In this document: piece after piece, positions 33,337 through 42,489 of the stretch
Numbering within the stretch: position 1 is the stretch's first letter
How the letters are laid out: the number at the start of each line of letters is the position of its first letter
Source of the DNA: Bacillus sp. AFS041924
GTDB lineage: Bacteria > Bacillota > Bacilli > Bacillales > Bacillaceae_G
Direction: 5' to 3'
Assembly (NCBI RefSeq): GCF_002577195.1
Contig: NZ_NULG01000007.1
Coordinates: 162,416-226,415, forward strand
DNA length: 64,000 bases
The notes under the pieces: generated by a model
Database searches by the model: none
The model's input: only the letters and a program-made list of their open reading frames with translations
What the model was told of the DNA's origin: nothing
Position numbers and translations under genes: made by a program

Positions 33337-35577
33337 ATGAAACATCACCCCTTTCATTCGTGGGGCAAATTTGTAAGTAGTAAACGTTCAAGATGGATAA
33401 CATTATTGGTTTGGGTTTTATTAACGGTTGTATTATCATTTACTTTTCCGTCTGTAAATGAAGTAGAAAATAATACAGCAGATAACTTACCTAAACAATC
33501 CATGTCACAAAAGGCGGATCAACTTATAAAAAAAGAGTTTCCAAATGATTCTGGAAACCCTTTATTAATTGTTTGGAACCGTGAAAGCGGACTAAATGAA
33601 GTAGATTATAAAGTCATTCAAACTGTTTATAAAGAACTTCGAAAGGATCCATTGAAAAATCAATTAACATTACCGTCATATGACTTAATGCCTACCCAGG
33701 TTATTAAACGAAGTGCTTCAGAGGACGGTTCTACAATCATTACACCTGTTCTTTTTGATAAAAAAGCAGATGATAAAGTACTTCAAAAAAATATCAACGT
33801 AATAGAAAAGCTAATAAAAAATAATACTGGTGATGACCCAGTAAACCGAAAATTAACAGAATCTGGTCTAAAAGTTCGCTTTTCTGGTCCAGTTGGTATT
33901 CAAACAGACGCTGTAAGTTTATTTTCACAAGCCGATGTTAAACTTTTATTTTCAACTGTATCACTTGTATTAGTGTTCTTAATTCTCCTCTATCGTTCAC
34001 CAATTATGGCAATTGTCCCAATAATAGTCGTTGGTTTCGCTTACGGAATTGTAAACCCTATACTAGGCTTTTTGGGTGAAAAAGGTATTATAACAGTTGA
34101 TTCACAAGCAGTTTCGATTATGACCGTTTTATTATTTGGTGCAGGTACTGATTATTGTTTATTTTTAATATCTAGATATCGTGAATGTTTACTTTATGAA
34201 GAAAATAAATATAAAGCACTGCAACTGGCGATCAAAGAATCTAGCGGGGCTATTTCGATGAGCGCTTTAACAGTCGTTATTGGGTTAGGCACTCTCTTAT
34301 TAGCTCAATATGGTGCGTTCCATCGTTTCGCGATACCATTTAGTTTAGCAGTTCTTTTTATGGGGATTGCTGCGATAACAATTCTTCCTGCCCTACTTTC
34401 CATATTTGGTAGAGTTTCTTTTTTTCCTTTTATTCCTAGAACAAAAGAAATGGAAGCATTACGAGCTATGAAAAAAGGAAAATCAATTAAGAAAACACAA
34501 ACTAAAGTAACAATTAATCATAAAATAGGAAAACTAGTTACTCATAAGCCTTGGACAATTATTCTAGTTTCTACTATTTTCTTAGGGGGACTAGCTCTAT
34601 TTGTACCTCGAGTACAATACACATATGATCTACTTCAATCTTTTCCTAAAGATATGCCTTCAAGAGAAGGATTTGATTTAATATCAGACCACTATTCATC
34701 AGGTTTATTAGCACCTGTTAAAGTAATTATCGATACTGAAAACAAAAATATTCCTATAAAAAAGGAATTAGAATCACTTACATTCGTAAAAGATGTTTCT
34801 GAACCTATTACAGGTAAAGATAATAAAAGCTTACAATTATATGAAATTTCTTTAGTCGATAATCCTTATTCTATTAAAGGTTTAGAGCGGATCCCTCAAC
34901 TAGAAAAGAAAATTAAGAAACTATTAATCAACTACGATATTCAAGCAGTAGAAAAGCATTACTGGATTGGTGGAGAAACAGTAACAAATTTAGATACAAA
35001 AAATATAACTGAGCGTGATCAATCTGTTATCATTCCAGTTATGATTGGATTAATTGCATTATTGTTGTTAACTTATTTACGTTCCCTTACAGCAATGATT
35101 TACTTAATTCTAACCGTCATATTATCTTATCTTTCTGCATTAGGTGCTGGCTGGCTAATTCTTCACTACGGATTTGGGGCCAGTGCAATACAAGGTTTAA
35201 TTCCTTTATATTCATTTGTATTTTTAGTAGCATTAGGTGAAGATTATAATATATTCATGGTTTCCGAAATATGGAAAAATAAAAAGTATCAAACACATCG
35301 AGATGCAATATCTAATGGAGTCGCAAAAACTGGGGCTGTAATTTCATCCGCTGGTTTAATCTTAGCAGGTACGTTCTTAGTGTTAGCAACACTACCAATT
35401 CAAGTATTAGTACAATTTGGTATCGTTACTTGTGTTGGAGTATTAATTGACACATTCATCGTACGTCCACTTTTAGTTCCAGCAATAACTACAGTTTTAG
35501 GTAGATTTGCATATTGGCCAGGTGAACTTTCGAGAAAAGAGGATGATTCAAAACTAGAAATACAAACAGAAAAATAA
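33337..35577 (+). CDS. MMPL/RND-superfamily exporter (YdfJ-like)
   Basis: 746 residues. Two repeats, each of a large extracellular loop plus six helices; proton-relay type motif GAGTDYCLFLISRYRE near residue 268 and its counterpart GEDYNIFMVSEIWKN near 640. N-terminal anchor helix at residues 19-37. Such proteins export lipids or hydrophobic drugs using the proton gradient. ATG with GAGAGGTG upstream. Divergent from a TetR regulator, the usual arrangement for an inducible efflux pump. Terminator at 35605-35651. Confidence 0.93.
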   Translation: MKHHPFHSWGKFVSSKRSRWITLLVWVLLTVVLSFTFPSVNEVENNTADNLPKQSMSQKADQLIKKEFPNDSGNPLLIVWNRESGLNEVDYKVIQTVYKELRKDPLKNQLTLPSYDLMPTQVIKRSASEDGSTIITPVLFDKKADDKVLQKNINVIEKLIKNNTGDDPVNRKLTESGLKVRFSGPVGIQTDAVSLFSQADVKLLFSTVSLVLVFLILLYRSPIMAIVPIIVVGFAYGIVNPILGFLGEKGIITVDSQAVSIMTVLLFGAGTDYCLFLISRYRECLLYEENKYKALQLAIKESSGAISMSALTVVIGLGTLLLAQYGAFHRFAIPFSLAVLFMGIAAITILPALLSIFGRVSFFPFIPRTKEMEALRAMKKGKSIKKTQTKVTINHKIGKLVTHKPWTIILVSTIFLGGLALFVPRVQYTYDLLQSFPKDMPSREGFDLISDHYSSGLLAPVKVIIDTENKNIPIKKELESLTFVKDVSEPITGKDNKSLQLYEISLVDNPYSIKGLERIPQLEKKIKKLLINYDIQAVEKHYWIGGETVTNLDTKNITERDQSVIIPVMIGLIALLLLTYLRSLTAMIYLILTVILSYLSALGAGWLILHYGFGASAIQGLIPLYSFVFLVALGEDYNIFMVSEIWKNKKYQTHRDAISNGVAKTGAVISSAGLILAGTFLVLATLPIQVLVQFGIVTCVGVLIDTFIVRPLLVPAITTVLGRFAYWPGELSRKEDDSKLEIQTEK

Positions 35578-35604
35578 AAGAAGAACTCATGTCATATCCA
35601 TAAA

Positions 35605-35651
35605 AACACCACAACGCAATTCTATTTACAGAAATGTTTTCGTTGTGGTGT
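35605..35651 (+). terminator. terminator of the MMPL gene
   Basis: Stem acaccacaacg (35605-35615) with cgttgtggtgt (35641-35651) followed by cttt. Confidence 0.8.
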
Positions 35652-35688
35652 CTTTCATTATAAAGAACTTATTATTGACTTGAGTAAA

Positions 35689-35991
35689 TTACTTCTTAGT
35701 CTGTTTAAGCTGTTTCACCGTCATATTAATCAATTGATATAAGCCATATATACCCAAGAAAGAGCCAGAAATTATAAAGTAAATATTAAGAAAAACAGCA
35801 TGAATGTTTGTCATAAAAACAACATTATTTTTTATAATTTCATAAATTGATATTGCTGTAATTCCACCAAAGGCTATGTAAGAAATAATTGCTATGAAAT
35901 TAAAAATTGTATTAAGTATAGGATAAGATCTAGCTAATCCATACATGATAATAGGAAGAATGATAATGCTACAGAATAGTAAAGTTTTCAA
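35689..35991 (-). CDS. hypothetical membrane protein
   Basis: 100 residues with three hydrophobic segments (about 4-20, 31-53 and 61-88) and a basic tail (VKQLKQTKK), so a small inner-membrane protein. TTG start with AAAGGAAA upstream. Resembles unnamed small membrane proteins common in Bacillus; no function can be given. A perfect Fur box lies about 215 bases upstream, but other DNA intervenes. Confidence 0.6.
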   Translation of the reverse strand: MKTLLFCSIIILPIIMYGLARSYPILNTIFNFIAIISYIAFGGITAISIYEIIKNNVVFMTNIHAVFLNIYFIISGSFLGIYGLYQLINMTVKQLKQTKK

Positions 35992-36207
35992 GTGGTTTCC
36001 TTTCTCTTTTATTATTCAGTTGTGATCTGTCTATTATTTCCATTCTTTCAATGAATATCCAATTAAAAACACCAAAATGCTTGGTGACTAATCAGGCTTT
36101 TTGGTTTAACATATGAAATTGGGGTTGGGGAATTTTCATTGCATCAAGGTTTTATGACACTATTTATCAATACCGGGATGGATGGTATAACTGTTGCCAT
36201 ATTTAAA

Positions 36208-36222
36208 TGATAATAATTATCA
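36208..36222. promoter_or_regulatory. perfect Fur box, apparently orphaned
   Basis: tgataataattatca is a perfect 7-1-7 palindrome identical to the Bacillus Fur consensus TGATAATnATTATCA. No intact gene starts next to it: the GNAT gene ends here and the stretch 36040-36205 looks like coding debris (for example FMTLFINTGMDGITVAIFK-stop on the plus strand). Confidence 0.7.
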
Positions 36223-36245
36223 TTTTTTATCTACTTATTAATTTC

Positions 36246-36656
36246 TTACAAATACTTCTCCATAATAACGTAATGTTTTCCATCTTTTATAAAACTATCA
36301 TTTGTCTCTTGTAAACCAAACTTTTTATAAAAATCCATTTTATTTTTCCTTGCATTACACCATATTTTCTTTGATCTATTGTTTTGCGCTTCCTTCATAA
36401 CGTGGTTTAACAGCTTACTTCCATACCCCTTACCTTGTTCTTGGTGAAGTGTTGCAAACTTTCTGAACTGACATTCATCATCGATTATAAAAAGCGAGAT
36501 GACTGAGATTAAACTAGATCCTTTATACAGACCATAATGAATGCCTAAATCATCATCTACCAATTTTATATAATCAAAGGATTTATCTGCCCACATAACC
36601 TGATGCCTTAATTCCCAAACTACTTCTTTATCTACTTGTCTAATTGTTATTTGCAT
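36246..36656 (-). CDS. GNAT-family N-acetyltransferase
   Basis: 136 residues from ATG 36656, chosen because AAAGGTG is 6 bases upstream. Single GNAT domain: acetyl-CoA loop HQEQGKGYGSKLLNHVMKEA (Q/R-x-x-G-x-G/A near residue 80) and C-terminal NARKNKMDFYKKFGLQETN. Substrate unknown. Third gene of a MarR-GNAT-GNAT run (29-base gap). Confidence 0.88.
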   Translation of the reverse strand: MQITIRQVDKEVVWELRHQVMWADKSFDYIKLVDDDLGIHYGLYKGSSLISVISLFIIDDECQFRKFATLHQEQGKGYGSKLLNHVMKEAQNNRSKKIWCNARKNKMDFYKKFGLQETNDSFIKDGKHYVIMEKYL

Positions 36657-36694
36657 AACCATCACCTTTGTTATTCACTATTCAAAAATATTAA

Positions 36695-37234
<540 letters not shown>

Positions 37235-37238
37235 TTAA

Positions 37239-37691
37239 TCAATAAATTCTCTTGTTACCTTTCTTTACATATTCCCAATCTTTTTCTACATTTTTTCTTA
37301 CCCTTTGAAGGAGATCAAAAACAGTTTCTATTTCAAGATCTGAAAATCCCTCTAATGCAACAATGTTGGAATAATCATTTTCTCTTTTTATAAAAGGATA
37401 AACATTTTCCCCTTTTTCAGTTGCAAAAAGCTTTTTAATTTTTTTGTTGTCTTTATCTTCTTTCTTTTCAATAAAGCCATTAATCTCAAGTTTTTGTACA
37501 GCACGAGCAACTGTAGTTCGATCTACTTTTATCATCTCAGCTAACTTTTCTTGAATGATTCCAGGATTTTCGCAAATACGCACTAGATACAAGTACTGCC
37601 CTTTTGTAAGGTCATATTCTTTAAATTCAATATTACTTATCGAATCTAAAGCCCTTGCGATCATTCCAATTTCACGAAGAATTTCCTTCAT
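37239..37691 (-). CDS. MarR-family transcriptional regulator
   Basis: 150 residues with a winged helix-turn-helix: NPGIIQEKLAEMIKVDRTTVARAVQKLEINGFIEKK (residues ~37-72) and a wing KEDKDNKKIKKLFATEKG. Heads an operon with two acetyltransferases and faces a third across 120 bases that contain a perfect TTGTTGCA-tt-TGCAACAA palindrome, its probable operator. Confidence 0.92.
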   Translation of the reverse strand: MKEILREIGMIARALDSISNIEFKEYDLTKGQYLYLVRICENPGIIQEKLAEMIKVDRTTVARAVQKLEINGFIEKKEDKDNKKIKKLFATEKGENVYPFIKRENDYSNIVALEGFSDLEIETVFDLLQRVRKNVEKDWEYVKKGNKRIY

Positions 37692-37713
37692 AATTAGCTC
37701 CTTAGCGTCTATT

Positions 37714-37778
37714 TTGTTGTAAATGCAATAAAAATAATATATATTTAACTTAACTTATTTTTGTTGCATTTGCAACAA
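37714..37778. promoter_or_regulatory. MarR operator palindrome plus a diverged second site
   Basis: ttgttgcatttgcaacaa (37761-37778) is a perfect 8-2-8 inverted repeat. A related, imperfect ttgttgtaaatgcaata lies at 37714-37730. Both are in the divergent MarR/GNAT intergenic region, so one dimer may control each direction. Confidence 0.7.
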
Positions 37779-37811
37779 AGTAACAGTTTAATTAAAGGGG
37801 ACTGATCAATA

Positions 37812-38252
37812 ATGAATGCACAAAAAGTAATGAATGAAGAAGATTTAAAGATAGCATTTGCGATAAGAGAAAATGTATTTGTGAAAGAACAAGGCGTACC
37901 ACTAGAAGATGAATTTGATCAATTTGACACATTAAAAGGAGAATGCGAGCACATATTAGTTCATTACAATGAACAACCAGTCGGAACAGGAAGAATTAGG
38001 TTTGTTGATGGAGTAGGTAAATTAGAAAGGATCTGTATCCTTGAGTCTTTCCGTAAATTCGGTCTTGGTAAAATCATTATTAAAGCATTAGAAGAAATCG
38101 CACAAGAACGTGAAGCCACTAAAGTTAAATTGCATGGTCAAACACATGCAGAAGGTTTCTATAAAAAACTTGGTTATTTTACAGCATCTGATATCTTTAT
38201 CGAGGATGGAATTCCGCATATTCTAATGCAAAAAGAATTAACTAACAAATAA
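37812..38252 (+). CDS. GNAT-family N-acetyltransferase (YjcF/ElaA-like)
   Basis: 146 residues. The signature AIRENVFVKEQGVPLEDEFD near the N-terminus defines the ElaA/YjcF group, with RICILESFRKFGLGKIII as the CoA loop and GFYKKLGYF near the end. ATG with AAAGGGGA upstream. Its stop abuts the ATG of the next membrane-protein gene. Controlled from the same divergent operator region as the MarR operon. Confidence 0.9.
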   Translation: MNAQKVMNEEDLKIAFAIRENVFVKEQGVPLEDEFDQFDTLKGECEHILVHYNEQPVGTGRIRFVDGVGKLERICILESFRKFGLGKIIIKALEEIAQEREATKVKLHGQTHAEGFYKKLGYFTASDIFIEDGIPHILMQKELTNK

Positions 38253-38918
38253 ATGTTAAAGCGAATGAGTATAATGAAATACGTTTTTTATGTATTAGGA
38301 ATTTTAATTTTAGCACTTGGTGTTTCGATCACGATTCTATCTGAACTTGGAACCGGACCATTTGATGCACTTTTAGTAGGGTTATCTAAAAATGTGGGGT
38401 TTACTGTGGGAAGTTGGGAAATCATCATTGCTTTACTATTGATCTGTTTAAATTCATTGTTAAAAAGACAAAGACCTGAATTTTTAGGACTGGTAACTGC
38501 ATTTATAACAGGTGTTGGAATTGATATGTGGCTTTTTATATTGCACAATTTTTTAACCCCTGAGTTTTGGTACAGCAAAGTTATTTGGTTTGGAATTGGC
38601 TTAATTGTTTCAGGACTAGGAACTTCAACCTATTTACACACAAATTTCGCACCGATTCCAGTTGATCGATTAACTTTAATCATACGGGAATTAACTAAAA
38701 CGAATCTATTTATTTCAAAAACATTCATTTACATCGTATTCTTGATAATGGCATTGATTTTTAAGGGACCAATTGGCGTTGGTACGTTATTAACAGTGTG
38801 TTTTGGAGGGTTAATACTTAATTACTTTATGCCAATTACGAAAAAAGTTTTAGACCCCGTACTAACCCACTCTAGTAAATCATCTAGCTCTGATCAGGAG
38901 AAAAACCTTTCAATATAG
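38253..38918 (+). CDS. YczE/YitT-like integral membrane protein
   Basis: 221 residues with about five helices. YczE-type motifs: GVSITILSELGTGPFDALLVGLS (residues ~23-45) and GLGTSTYLHTNFAPIPVDRL. Members are poorly understood; B. subtilis YczE influences bacillomycin synthesis. Starts directly after the GNAT stop, with weak ribosome site, suggesting coupling; ATG codons at residues 5 and 8 are alternatives. Basic polar tail. Confidence 0.85.
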   Translation: MLKRMSIMKYVFYVLGILILALGVSITILSELGTGPFDALLVGLSKNVGFTVGSWEIIIALLLICLNSLLKRQRPEFLGLVTAFITGVGIDMWLFILHNFLTPEFWYSKVIWFGIGLIVSGLGTSTYLHTNFAPIPVDRLTLIIRELTKTNLFISKTFIYIVFLIMALIFKGPIGVGTLLTVCFGGLILNYFMPITKKVLDPVLTHSSKSSSSDQEKNLSI

Positions 38919-38929
38919 AATGTTCTGCC

Positions 38930-38958
38930 TGAATATATCGTTTACTTTAACACATAAT
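38930..38958 (+). promoter_or_regulatory. sigma-G-type promoter of sspL
   Basis: TGAATA (38930-38935), a 17-base spacer and CATAAT (38953-38958) fit the forespore sigma-G consensus (GHATR - CATWHTA). It lies 42 bases before the sspL start. Confidence 0.65.
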
Positions 38959-38999
38959 TCAATTGTGTTAGGAAAAACTATCCTTGGAGGTGAGGATTT

Positions 39000-39134
39000 A
39001 TGAGTAAAAAATCAACTGGAAGAGGACAAAAAGCTCCAAGTGTTAATCCACAAGGATATGGAAAAGACGTTGAATTTTCAACGGAGCCTCAAAGTGAACT
39101 TCAGAATTTAGCTAAAAAGTCGAACAAAAAATAA
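39000..39134 (+). CDS. sspL: small acid-soluble spore protein L (SspL)
   Basis: 44 residues beginning MSKKSTGRGQKAPSVNPQGY and ending in ELQNLAKKSNKK. This follows the SspL pattern (GVTPQG...ELEERAKKSNTKR in B. subtilis). Minor SASP, packed in the dormant spore core. ATG with GGAGGTGAGG upstream, sigma-G-like promoter, and terminator at 39155-39197, so monocistronic. Shows the host forms spores. Confidence 0.85.
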   Translation: MSKKSTGRGQKAPSVNPQGYGKDVEFSTEPQSELQNLAKKSNKK

Positions 39135-39154
39135 TCTATTTTTTATTCATCTTG

Positions 39155-39197
39155 AAAAAGCCAGCGAAACCCAATATCCGGGCTTGCTGGTTTTTTA
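39155..39197 (+). terminator. terminator of sspL
   Basis: aaaagccagc ... gggcttgctggtttttta hairpin followed by a T-run. Confidence 0.85.
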
Positions 39198-39342
39198 GTT
39201 ATCTTATAACTTTTCACATGGTATTTTAAGTGATTAACATTTTTGAGGTATATTCTGACCTTACAAAAAGAACTTACCTTTACGTATTTTCTTTATTTTT
39301 TTATGTAACAATATAATTAGAAGAAAGATAAAGGTGAGGAAA

Positions 39343-40056
39343 ATGTTTGGAACTTTTGAAGTCATAATTAGAACTTTTTCAGCATTTGTTTTACTTATTT
39401 GTATTACTCATTTACTAGGTAAACAAACAATTTCTAAAATGACTTACCATGATTATATAACTTCAATTACAATAGGTTCGATTGCAGGAAATTTGGCGTT
39501 TAATACTTCTATACGATTCAGTAACTTTATAACTGCATTAATCATTCTCAGTATATTTATATTCCTTGCTACTTTAGTTTCATTAAAAAATAAAAAAGCT
39601 AGGGCATTATTTAATGGAGAACCTACCGTTGTCATACAAGATGGAAAAATACTTGAAAAAAACTTAGTAAATTTAAGAGTTACAATGGACTCATTAAATC
39701 AAGCACTAAGAAGAAGAGATATATTTGATATTGATGAAGTAGAGTATGCGCTCTTTGAACCTGACGGGCATCTATCCATATTAAAGAAACCGGAATATCG
39801 ATTTGTAACTAGAAAAGATTTGGGGATAATTAGTCCTTCTCAATCAGATTTCCCAATCGAAATCATTATGGATGGCCAAATTGTAAAGAAAAACATTACT
39901 CAAAATCATCTAACAATAGATTGGTTAATGACAGAGTTAAAGCAACGGGGATTGATTTTAGCAGATGTATCATATTGTGTTCGTGGAACAAATGGTCAAC
40001 TATACTTTGATTTGTACAAAGATCTGATTCATTCACCTGTCGATATAGAAGAATAA
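39343..40056 (+). CDS. YetF/YcaP-type DUF421 membrane protein (copy 1)
   Basis: 237 residues from ATG 39343 (GTG 39334 lies inside the ribosome site AAAGGTGAGG). Three N-terminal helices with LLGKQTISKMTYHDYITSITIGSIAG, then the two soluble DUF421/DUF421-C halves (GEPTVVIQDGKI; VTMDSLNQALRRRDI; EVEYALFEPDGHLSILKK). B. subtilis YetF-type proteins have been studied as spore/envelope membrane proteins; biochemical role unclear. Single gene; paralogue at 46001-46705. Confidence 0.88.
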   Translation: MFGTFEVIIRTFSAFVLLICITHLLGKQTISKMTYHDYITSITIGSIAGNLAFNTSIRFSNFITALIILSIFIFLATLVSLKNKKARALFNGEPTVVIQDGKILEKNLVNLRVTMDSLNQALRRRDIFDIDEVEYALFEPDGHLSILKKPEYRFVTRKDLGIISPSQSDFPIEIIMDGQIVKKNITQNHLTIDWLMTELKQRGLILADVSYCVRGTNGQLYFDLYKDLIHSPVDIEE

Positions 40057-40134
40057 ATTTTAAAAAATCGGCAAGTGACTGGTACATCAAAACTCTACTT
40101 TTCACATCATTCATATTTTTTTGTAAAAATATGT

Positions 40135-40172
40135 AAAAAACCAGAAATCCGTTTGCGGCATTTCTGGTTTTT
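40135..40172 (+). terminator. terminator
   Basis: Stem aaaaaccagaaat / atttctggttttt around a tccgtttgcggc loop. The ACCAGAAA...TTTCTGGTTT style recurs at 50282 and 54628. Confidence 0.85.
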
Positions 40173-40275
40173 CATTTGCTAATCTATTAGCACTTCAATC
40201 AAAAATTTTAGAACAAAGAGGTTTTTTCTGGATATCGTTGAATTTGTTAATTAAAAGTAATTGAAAGGAGAAAAA

Positions 40276-41229
40276 ATGTTGTTATCTCCACTCATACCAG
40301 CCTTAATAACTTTTGCTTTAGTTAGTATTTTATCTCCCTTATTAATTGCTACACTAAGAAAATTGAACTTGACCCAGCCTATAAGAGCGGAATTACCAGT
40401 TGAACACCAAAATAAGAAGGGCACGCCTTTAATGCTAGGAAGTATATTTTTGATTGGTATTTTAGTAGCTTTCCTAAATTATTCAAGTCCGCTTATGCTT
40501 TTCTTAGTTGGAACTTTTATCTTATTTAGTATTGTTGGTTTCCTTGATGACTATTGGAAAGCATCAAAACAAGATCCTGGAGGGATTTCTGCTAAGACAA
40601 AACTAGTTTTTCAATTTTCTTTTACTATTTTTTTACTTATTGTATTAATTAATTTTTTTGATACAAACACAACTTTTCGTATTACGGAATCTATCTATTT
40701 CACTTTACCATTATGGATTTATTTAGCCCTAGTGACTTTATTTATTGTAGGATCAGCTAATGCCATTAATTTTACTGACGGGATGGATGGACTCCTTGGT
40801 ATGGTATCGATTCCTACCTTCTTTTTCTTTTTTCTCATATCAGATCATATCGAAGTAAAAATTTTTAGTCTAGTTATGATCGCTAGTTTAGCTGGTTTTT
40901 TAATTTATAACTTATATCCAGCTAAGGCATTTATGGGCGATACAGGTTCAATGGCAATTGGTGGTTCTTTATCTTTTTTAGCGATCATTGAAAAAGTAGA
41001 AATTTTAATTCCGATATTGTTTTTAATTTATTTAGCTGAACAGTTTTCCGTTATTTTTCAAGTTCTCTACTTTAAAAAAACACAAAAACGACTGTTTCTC
41101 TTGTCCCCTATTCATTTTCACTATGGGATTAAATACGGTTTGTCAGAAAATGTCCTTGTCATGAATTTTACGATTGTTTCTTGGGCATGTAGTTTGTTAA
41201 GCTATTTATATTTTTATTTTTTTATGTAA
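40276..41229 (+). CDS. MraY-like phospho-MurNAc-pentapeptide transferase paralogue
   Basis: 317 residues from ATG 40276 (AAAGGAG at 5 bases). About ten membrane helices. Catalytic motifs of the polyprenyl-phosphate transferases are intact: GFLDDYWK (Asp-Asp, ~92-99), NFTDGMDGLLG (~168-178), FMGDTGSMAIGG (~220-231) and an HFHYGIKYG loop equivalent to the HHHFE loop of MraY. It lies outside any cell-wall cluster, so it is probably a second MraY, perhaps used in sporulation, or a teichoic/exopolysaccharide GlcNAc-1-P transferase. Confidence 0.85.
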   Translation: MLLSPLIPALITFALVSILSPLLIATLRKLNLTQPIRAELPVEHQNKKGTPLMLGSIFLIGILVAFLNYSSPLMLFLVGTFILFSIVGFLDDYWKASKQDPGGISAKTKLVFQFSFTIFLLIVLINFFDTNTTFRITESIYFTLPLWIYLALVTLFIVGSANAINFTDGMDGLLGMVSIPTFFFFFLISDHIEVKIFSLVMIASLAGFLIYNLYPAKAFMGDTGSMAIGGSLSFLAIIEKVEILIPILFLIYLAEQFSVIFQVLYFKKTQKRLFLLSPIHFHYGIKYGLSENVLVMNFTIVSWACSLLSYLYFYFFM

Positions 41230-41303
41230 CTTAATGCTTTTTCTAGTTTAATACTTGCTATTCCCCCCACTTGACTTAAGTTCTATTGTCAAATGATTAT
41301 TTC

Positions 41304-41416
41304 GCAGCCTTCTCATGAAAATGACATCCTTGTGCGGCTGCCAGTCGCACAAAAGGCTGCCGATGAAATCGACAGCCTTCTTTATTGTGGAAACGACCGC
41401 CAAAAAGCAGTCGTTT
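41304..41416. repeat. cluster of three hairpins in intergenic DNA
   Basis: ttgtgcg (41330-41336)/cgcacaa (41346-41352); aaggctg (41353-41359)/cagcctt (41373-41379) with extra cgat/atcg; aaacgac (41391-41397)/gtcgttt (41410-41416). gcagcctt at 41304 can compete for the second stem. GC-rich against flanks. It starts in a short stretch resembling the yhbH stop region (ttatttcgcagccttctcatg). Confidence 0.6.
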
Positions 41417-41608
41417 GTTGTTCAACTATTGCAATGCTTTAGCTGAAAAAGAAAATCAAATGGCATAGCATACAAAAAAAGAAAGCAAACTAAAATCGTG
41501 GGTGCCGATAACGAAAAAATGCACTTCGAAATCTTTTTATTTGGTGTTTAGTAATAGGTGGCATCCTTTATAGGAATAACAAATTTTAACTACGAGGGTG
41601 GTGAAAAA

Positions 41609-41740
41609 ATGGGTAAAAATAAGAATAATCAATTAAAGAAAAATAAAAATGCTCTACCAACAAAAGCAGATGCAGAATTTGCAGGAGAAAATGGACTTGA
41701 AAAAATAGCATTAAAAGCTCAAAAAAGTCACAATAAGTAA
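41609..41740 (+). CDS. small basic protein, YfhD/SASP-like
   Basis: 43 residues (MGKNKNNQLKKNKNALPTKA... ALKAQKSHNK), very basic with an acidic middle (DAEFAGENGLEKIA). The MG(R/K)NK start resembles the YfhD group of sporulation-associated small proteins. Start ATG 41609 with GAGGGTGGTG upstream; a longer frame from 41558 lacks a ribosome site. Hairpin ggcgatgc/gcatcgcc at 41774-41798 ends the transcript. Likely a spore protein, not certain. Confidence 0.6.
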   Translation: MGKNKNNQLKKNKNALPTKADAEFAGENGLEKIALKAQKSHNK

Positions 41741-41773
41741 AAAATTAGAACTTAAACATAGGGCTTAACAGAT

Positions 41774-41798
41774 GGCGATGCTTTTTGAAGGCATCGCC
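41774..41798 (+). terminator. terminator
   Basis: Stem ggcgatgc (41774-41781) with gcatcgcc (41791-41798) followed by a short T-rich tail. Confidence 0.7.
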
Positions 41799-41929
41799 TT
41801 TACCTTGTTCGACTAACGAGATAGTTGAAAAGGTCATTACTTTTCATAAAAAAAAGAGTTATAGATATTCAACTCCCATGTTAGTTATATAAGTAGCTTC
41901 ACTTATATTACATATAATCTTTGTATTAT

Positions 41930-42073
41930 TCATTTACCTTCTAATGTTGCTAATGATAATAATGCCGTAGATTTAGCTTTTAATAATTCAGCAATGATAC
42001 TATTACCAAGTTTTTTTCGTAATTCTTCATCTATTTGTTCAATGTGTTGTAATATCATTTCTTTTGTTTCCAC
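41930..42073 (-). CDS. small helical hypothetical protein
   Basis: 47 residues starting at GTG 42073 with AAGGAG 8 bases upstream: V/M-ETKEMILQHIEQIDEELRKK ... LLKAKSTALLSLATLEGK. Predicted helical. No family recognised. It follows the 83-residue gene by about 115 bases on the same strand and may share its transcript. Confidence 0.5.
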   Translation of the reverse strand: METKEMILQHIEQIDEELRKKLGNSIIAELLKAKSTALLSLATLEGK

Positions 42074-42189
42074 ATTTAACACTCCTTCGCATTATTAACT
42101 ACTTCCACCAAAACTAATTCTTTTTCTTATATTTCCTCTGATACTGTTTTTGTCTCTTAGCTATTCTCCTTCTAAAATAAAGACTTTGT

Positions 42190-42441
42190 TTACTTTCTTT
42201 TATTTTTACCTATTTTCTCATTACCACGTTTAAAGTTACCCGTAATTTTAGCTAGCAATAATTGTTCTTCTAATATATTATCTTCAACTTCATTGATTCT
42301 TTCTATAAATCGCTCAGCTTCACTATCCTTAATAATTTTAATTTGTTTACCTTTGTAATAGATTACTACCGTCCCTTTTTTCGTTGTTTGATAGGTAAAT
42401 GGTTCTTCACTTAATCTATTTCGTTTATCTATTTCGCTCAC
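42190..42441 (-). CDS. conserved hypothetical protein
   Basis: 83 residues with TKKGTVVIYYKGKQIKIIKD (a small beta segment) followed by a helix AERFIERINEVEDNILEEQL and a tail AKITGNFKRGNEKIGKNKRK. The 'AK(V/I)TGNFKRGNEK' tail is, to my recollection, shared by small unnamed proteins in many Bacillus genomes. GTG start with GGGGAG 8 bases upstream. Cytoplasmic; function unknown. Confidence 0.65.
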   Translation of the reverse strand: MSEIDKRNRLSEEPFTYQTTKKGTVVIYYKGKQIKIIKDSEAERFIERINEVEDNILEEQLLLAKITGNFKRGNEKIGKNKRK

Positions 42442-42489
42442 TACATCGTCTCCCCAATTAGTTCAATTTCAATCATTATATTCAACCAA

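Noticed and set aside
41230..41303. Fourth copy of the yhbH 3' end
   Set aside because: Only about 25 bases (ttatttcgc.gc.ttctcatg) match; too short to claim.
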